A stretch of DNA of 64,000 nucleotides, taken from QVMG01 sp032073245 (GTDB lineage: Bacteria; Bacteroidota; Bacteroidia; Bacteroidales; Tannerellaceae). Position 1 is the stretch's first letter, and every line of letters starts with the position of its first letter. A model generated the notes under the pieces. The model saw only the letters and a program-made list of their open reading frames with translations, was not told the origin of the DNA and ran no database searches. Both the position numbers and the translations under genes were made by a program. The stretch is taken from contig DAMANX010000009.1 in the NCBI GenBank assembly GCA_032073245.1, positions 62,001 to 126,000 on the forward strand, read 5' to 3'. Of the stretch, positions 62,078 through 64,000 are shown piece by piece.

Positions 62078-62662
62078 TCAGACTTTACGCAATTTGTTAA
62101 CGATAGCAATCAGGTAACCTAAAGCAATGAATGCTCCCGGCGCTAATACAAATATGAGTGAACCATATTCCTCAGGCATTAATGTCAGGCTGAAAAGTTT
62201 ACCAGTTCCAAGCAATTCACGTACTGCACCAAGCAATGTCAGAGCCAGAGTGAATCCTAAACCAATACCGAGCCCATCTAATGCAGAAGGAATAACCTTA
62301 TTTTTTGCAGCAAATGCTTCAGCACGTCCTAGTACAATACAGTTAACCACAATAAGAGGTATAAATAATCCTAAACTCGCATATAAAGCAGGAACAAAGG
62401 CTTCCATTAACATTTGTACAACTGTGACAAAAGTTGCAATAACAACAATATATCCCGGTATACGAACCTGATCAGGGATCAGATTCTTTAAAGCCGAGAT
62501 GGCCATATTCGAACAGATAAGTACGAACATCGTAGCCAATCCCATACTCATTCCATTGAGAGCGGATGAGGTTGTTCCCAGTGTAGGACACATACCCAGC
62601 AAAAGTACAAATACAGGATTTTCTTTAATAATCCCATTTGTGAGTGTTTTTAAATTACTCAT
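62078..62662 (-). CDS. rnfE: Rnf complex subunit RnfE
   Basis: 194 residues, six membrane helices, homologous to NqrD. Signatures: NPVFVLLLGMCPTLGTTSSALNGMSMG (about 15-41) and LFIPLIVVNCIVLGRAEAFA (about 98-117), each with a conserved Cys. With RnfA it forms the membrane core carrying the [2Fe-2S] cluster. Its start overlaps the rnfG stop by 4 bp. Confidence 0.96.
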   Translation of the reverse strand: MSNLKTLTNGIIKENPVFVLLLGMCPTLGTTSSALNGMSMGLATMFVLICSNMAISALKNLIPDQVRIPGYIVVIATFVTVVQMLMEAFVPALYASLGLFIPLIVVNCIVLGRAEAFAAKNKVIPSALDGLGIGLGFTLALTLLGAVRELLGTGKLFSLTLMPEEYGSLIFVLAPGAFIALGYLIAIVNKLRKV

Positions 62663-63315
62663 TGATTACCTCCTTCCTTTGTTTCTGTAGCTGCTGTAGC
62701 TTCTGTTGTTGTATCTGTTGTCGCCCCTGTAGCAGCATCTACACCTTTATAAGCACTGTAAGCTCTGTTTATACTGTTAAGAAAGGCACGGCTTGTTATA
62801 GTCGATGCTGTAATTGCATCTATATCACCACCATCTTTGCTTACAGACAGGTTACCATTTGCCAAAGAACGTCCAATTACGCTTTGGTTGTTTTTTTCTG
62901 TGCGAAACCATTCCTGCATTTTAGATCCAAGACCAGGTGTCTCAGCATGTTGTAGCACTGAGTAATTAACTAAAGTACCATTGGTGTCGAAGCCGACTAT
63001 GACTTGTATTTCTCCACTAAAGCCATTTTTTGTATTACTGCTTACTGCAACGCCAACTTCTTTTCCATCTTTTGTCGCCGGATAGATTGTGAGGGAGTCT
63101 CCATCGGATGTGACTGCTAAATAGGCATCATTCAATGGATTATTGTCGTATTCGGGAACTACTTCTTTTATTGCATTTTCTAGTGCTGCAGCTTTGGAAG
63201 CAGCAATTGGAGCCGCTGTTTGCATATTTACAACCGCTAAAATACCTGCAGCACAAATACAGATAATTGTAAGCGACAGGAACATATTCGGTAATGTTGA
63301 TTTTAATTTTCCCAT
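62659..63315 (-). CDS. rnfG: Rnf complex subunit RnfG
   Basis: 218 residues: one N-terminal membrane helix (LSLTIICICAAGILAVV) and a periplasmic FMN-binding domain. The covalent flavin site is AITASTITSRAF, with Thr172 in the position of the S-G-A-T threonine, although SGAT itself is replaced by TAST. LQHAETPGLGSKM is the conserved segment before it. The C-terminal tail is rich in Thr/Ala/Glu. It sits between rnfD and rnfE. Confidence 0.95.
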   Translation of the reverse strand: MGKLKSTLPNMFLSLTIICICAAGILAVVNMQTAAPIAASKAAALENAIKEVVPEYDNNPLNDAYLAVTSDGDSLTIYPATKDGKEVGVAVSSNTKNGFSGEIQVIVGFDTNGTLVNYSVLQHAETPGLGSKMQEWFRTEKNNQSVIGRSLANGNLSVSKDGGDIDAITASTITSRAFLNSINRAYSAYKGVDAATGATTDTTTEATAATETKEGGNQ

Positions 63316-63317
63316 AC

Positions 63318-64000
63318 TTACTTTCCTCCAAAATGTTTAGGTTTTACATAGTTGTTGATCAACGGAGTAAGTGCATTCATGATTAGAATGGCAAAAGACA
63401 TCCCTTCCGGATAAGAACCGAAAAGACGTATAACTGTAGTTAGTATACCAATACCAATACCGTATATGATCATTCCTTTCTTGCTTAATGGAGATGTTAC
63501 ATAATCGGTTGCCATAAAAATAGCACCTAGTAATAACCCTCCCGAAAGTATATGGATAACAGGACTTGCGAATTGTACCGGATTTACCCAATTTAGGATA
63601 CCGGTAAATATAAATACTGTTCCGATAATAGCTACCGGAATATGCCAAGTAATGATTTTACGAACGAGCATGAAAATAAGTCCTAATACAAGAGCTATTG
63701 CTCCGACTTCTCCAAGACTACCTCCCATATCACCCAATAACAACTGTGTATAGGAAGGAAGATTTTCCATTCCTCCTTTTATCATTGTGAGAACAGTAGC
63801 ACCTGTCTCTACATCCGTATAATTCATCGACATCACTTCCGGAACAGGCCAAGTAGTCATTTGTGCCGGAAAAGATATTAACAGGAATACACGTCCTACA
63901 AGTGCAGGGTTGAAGATATTATTACCCAATCCACCAAATGACATTTTACCAATTCCTATTGCAGCCAGAGCTCCAATAATAATGATCCAGATGGGCAAGT
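63318..64000 (-). CDS. rnfD: Rnf complex subunit RnfD (5' end outside window)
   Basis: The C-terminal ~227 residues are visible; the frame is open to the window edge and the true start lies beyond 64000. Multiple membrane helices. Segments FGGLGNNIFNPALVGRVFLL and VETGATVLTMIKG are seen, the latter carrying the covalent-FMN threonine of the family. It is homologous to NqrB. It precedes rnfG by 2 bp, consistent with the order rnfBCDGEA. Confidence 0.95.
   Translation of the reverse strand, partial: LPIWIIIIGALAAIGIGKMSFGGLGNNIFNPALVGRVFLLISFPAQMTTWPVPEVMSMNYTDVETGATVLTMIKGGMENLPSYTQLLLGDMGGSLGEVGAIALVLGLIFMLVRKIITWHIPVAIIGTVFIFTGILNWVNPVQFASPVIHILSGGLLLGAIFMATDYVTSPLSKKGMIIYGIGIGILTTVIRLFGSYPEGMSFAILIMNALTPLINNYVKPKHFGGK

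Overview
The window reads as chromosome of a gut Bacteroidota, most likely a Parabacteroides-like member of the Bacteroidales. This rests on three SusC/SusD pairs, Bacteroidetes-type promoters (TTTG ... TAnnTTTG), a Bacteroides-style recA, an Rnf operon, and secreted proteins ending in type IX-like sorting tails. The species is an inference, because no rRNA or marker search was possible.

Layout. 1-1808: 5' two thirds of secA. 1938-4723: a translationally coupled pair, alkaline-phosphatase-superfamily protein and DUF4105 membrane protein. 5125-5526: folK. 5499-11304: a five-gene surface-polysaccharide operon (FemAB/GNAT-like, deacetylase-like, WecB, two glycosyltransferases). 11420-14126: carboxyspermidine dehydrogenase-like gene, bcp and recA. 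14338-17206: a methyltransferase and an AspT/YidE-type transporter, convergent. 17372-32930: three SusC/SusD loci in head-to-head and tail-to-tail orientation. The middle locus is damaged: its susC is frameshifted and its susD is fused in frame to a tyrosine recombinase. 34268-40346: rarA, serC, serA, DUF1015 and a HAD hydrolase, interrupted by two small four-helix-bundle (S23/Avd-like) genes, each bracketed by inverted arrays of a 7-bp repeat. 41555-54639: a tail-only phage-type operon on the minus strand (major tail protein, tRNA-Met, tail chaperone with a -1 frameshift, tape measure, distal tail, fibres, beta-propeller, tail tip). It has no head, terminase, portal, sheath or lysis genes and has its own host-type promoter. 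54978-60240: a beta-helix surface protein, an AraC regulator and a phage-type integrase. 60423-64000: galE and the distal end of an rnfDGEA operon.

How it works together. The tail operon looks like a domesticated non-contractile tail (an F-type tailocin-like particle or a tail remnant) rather than a prophage. The susC cluster carries a 116-bp nearly perfect inverted repeat covering the two divergent susC leaders, with an active-looking recombinase domain nearby, which suggests inversion or gene conversion between surface nutrient receptors.

Two repeat systems run through the intergenic DNA and do not correspond to any standard feature class that I recognise: (i) 7-bp arrays (TTRAYRA-like units) that overlap stop codons and bracket the four-helix-bundle genes; (ii) degenerate arrays with a strict 21-22 bp period at five or more loci, each with its own unit sequence, several anchored on TTAG and rich in T-tracts.
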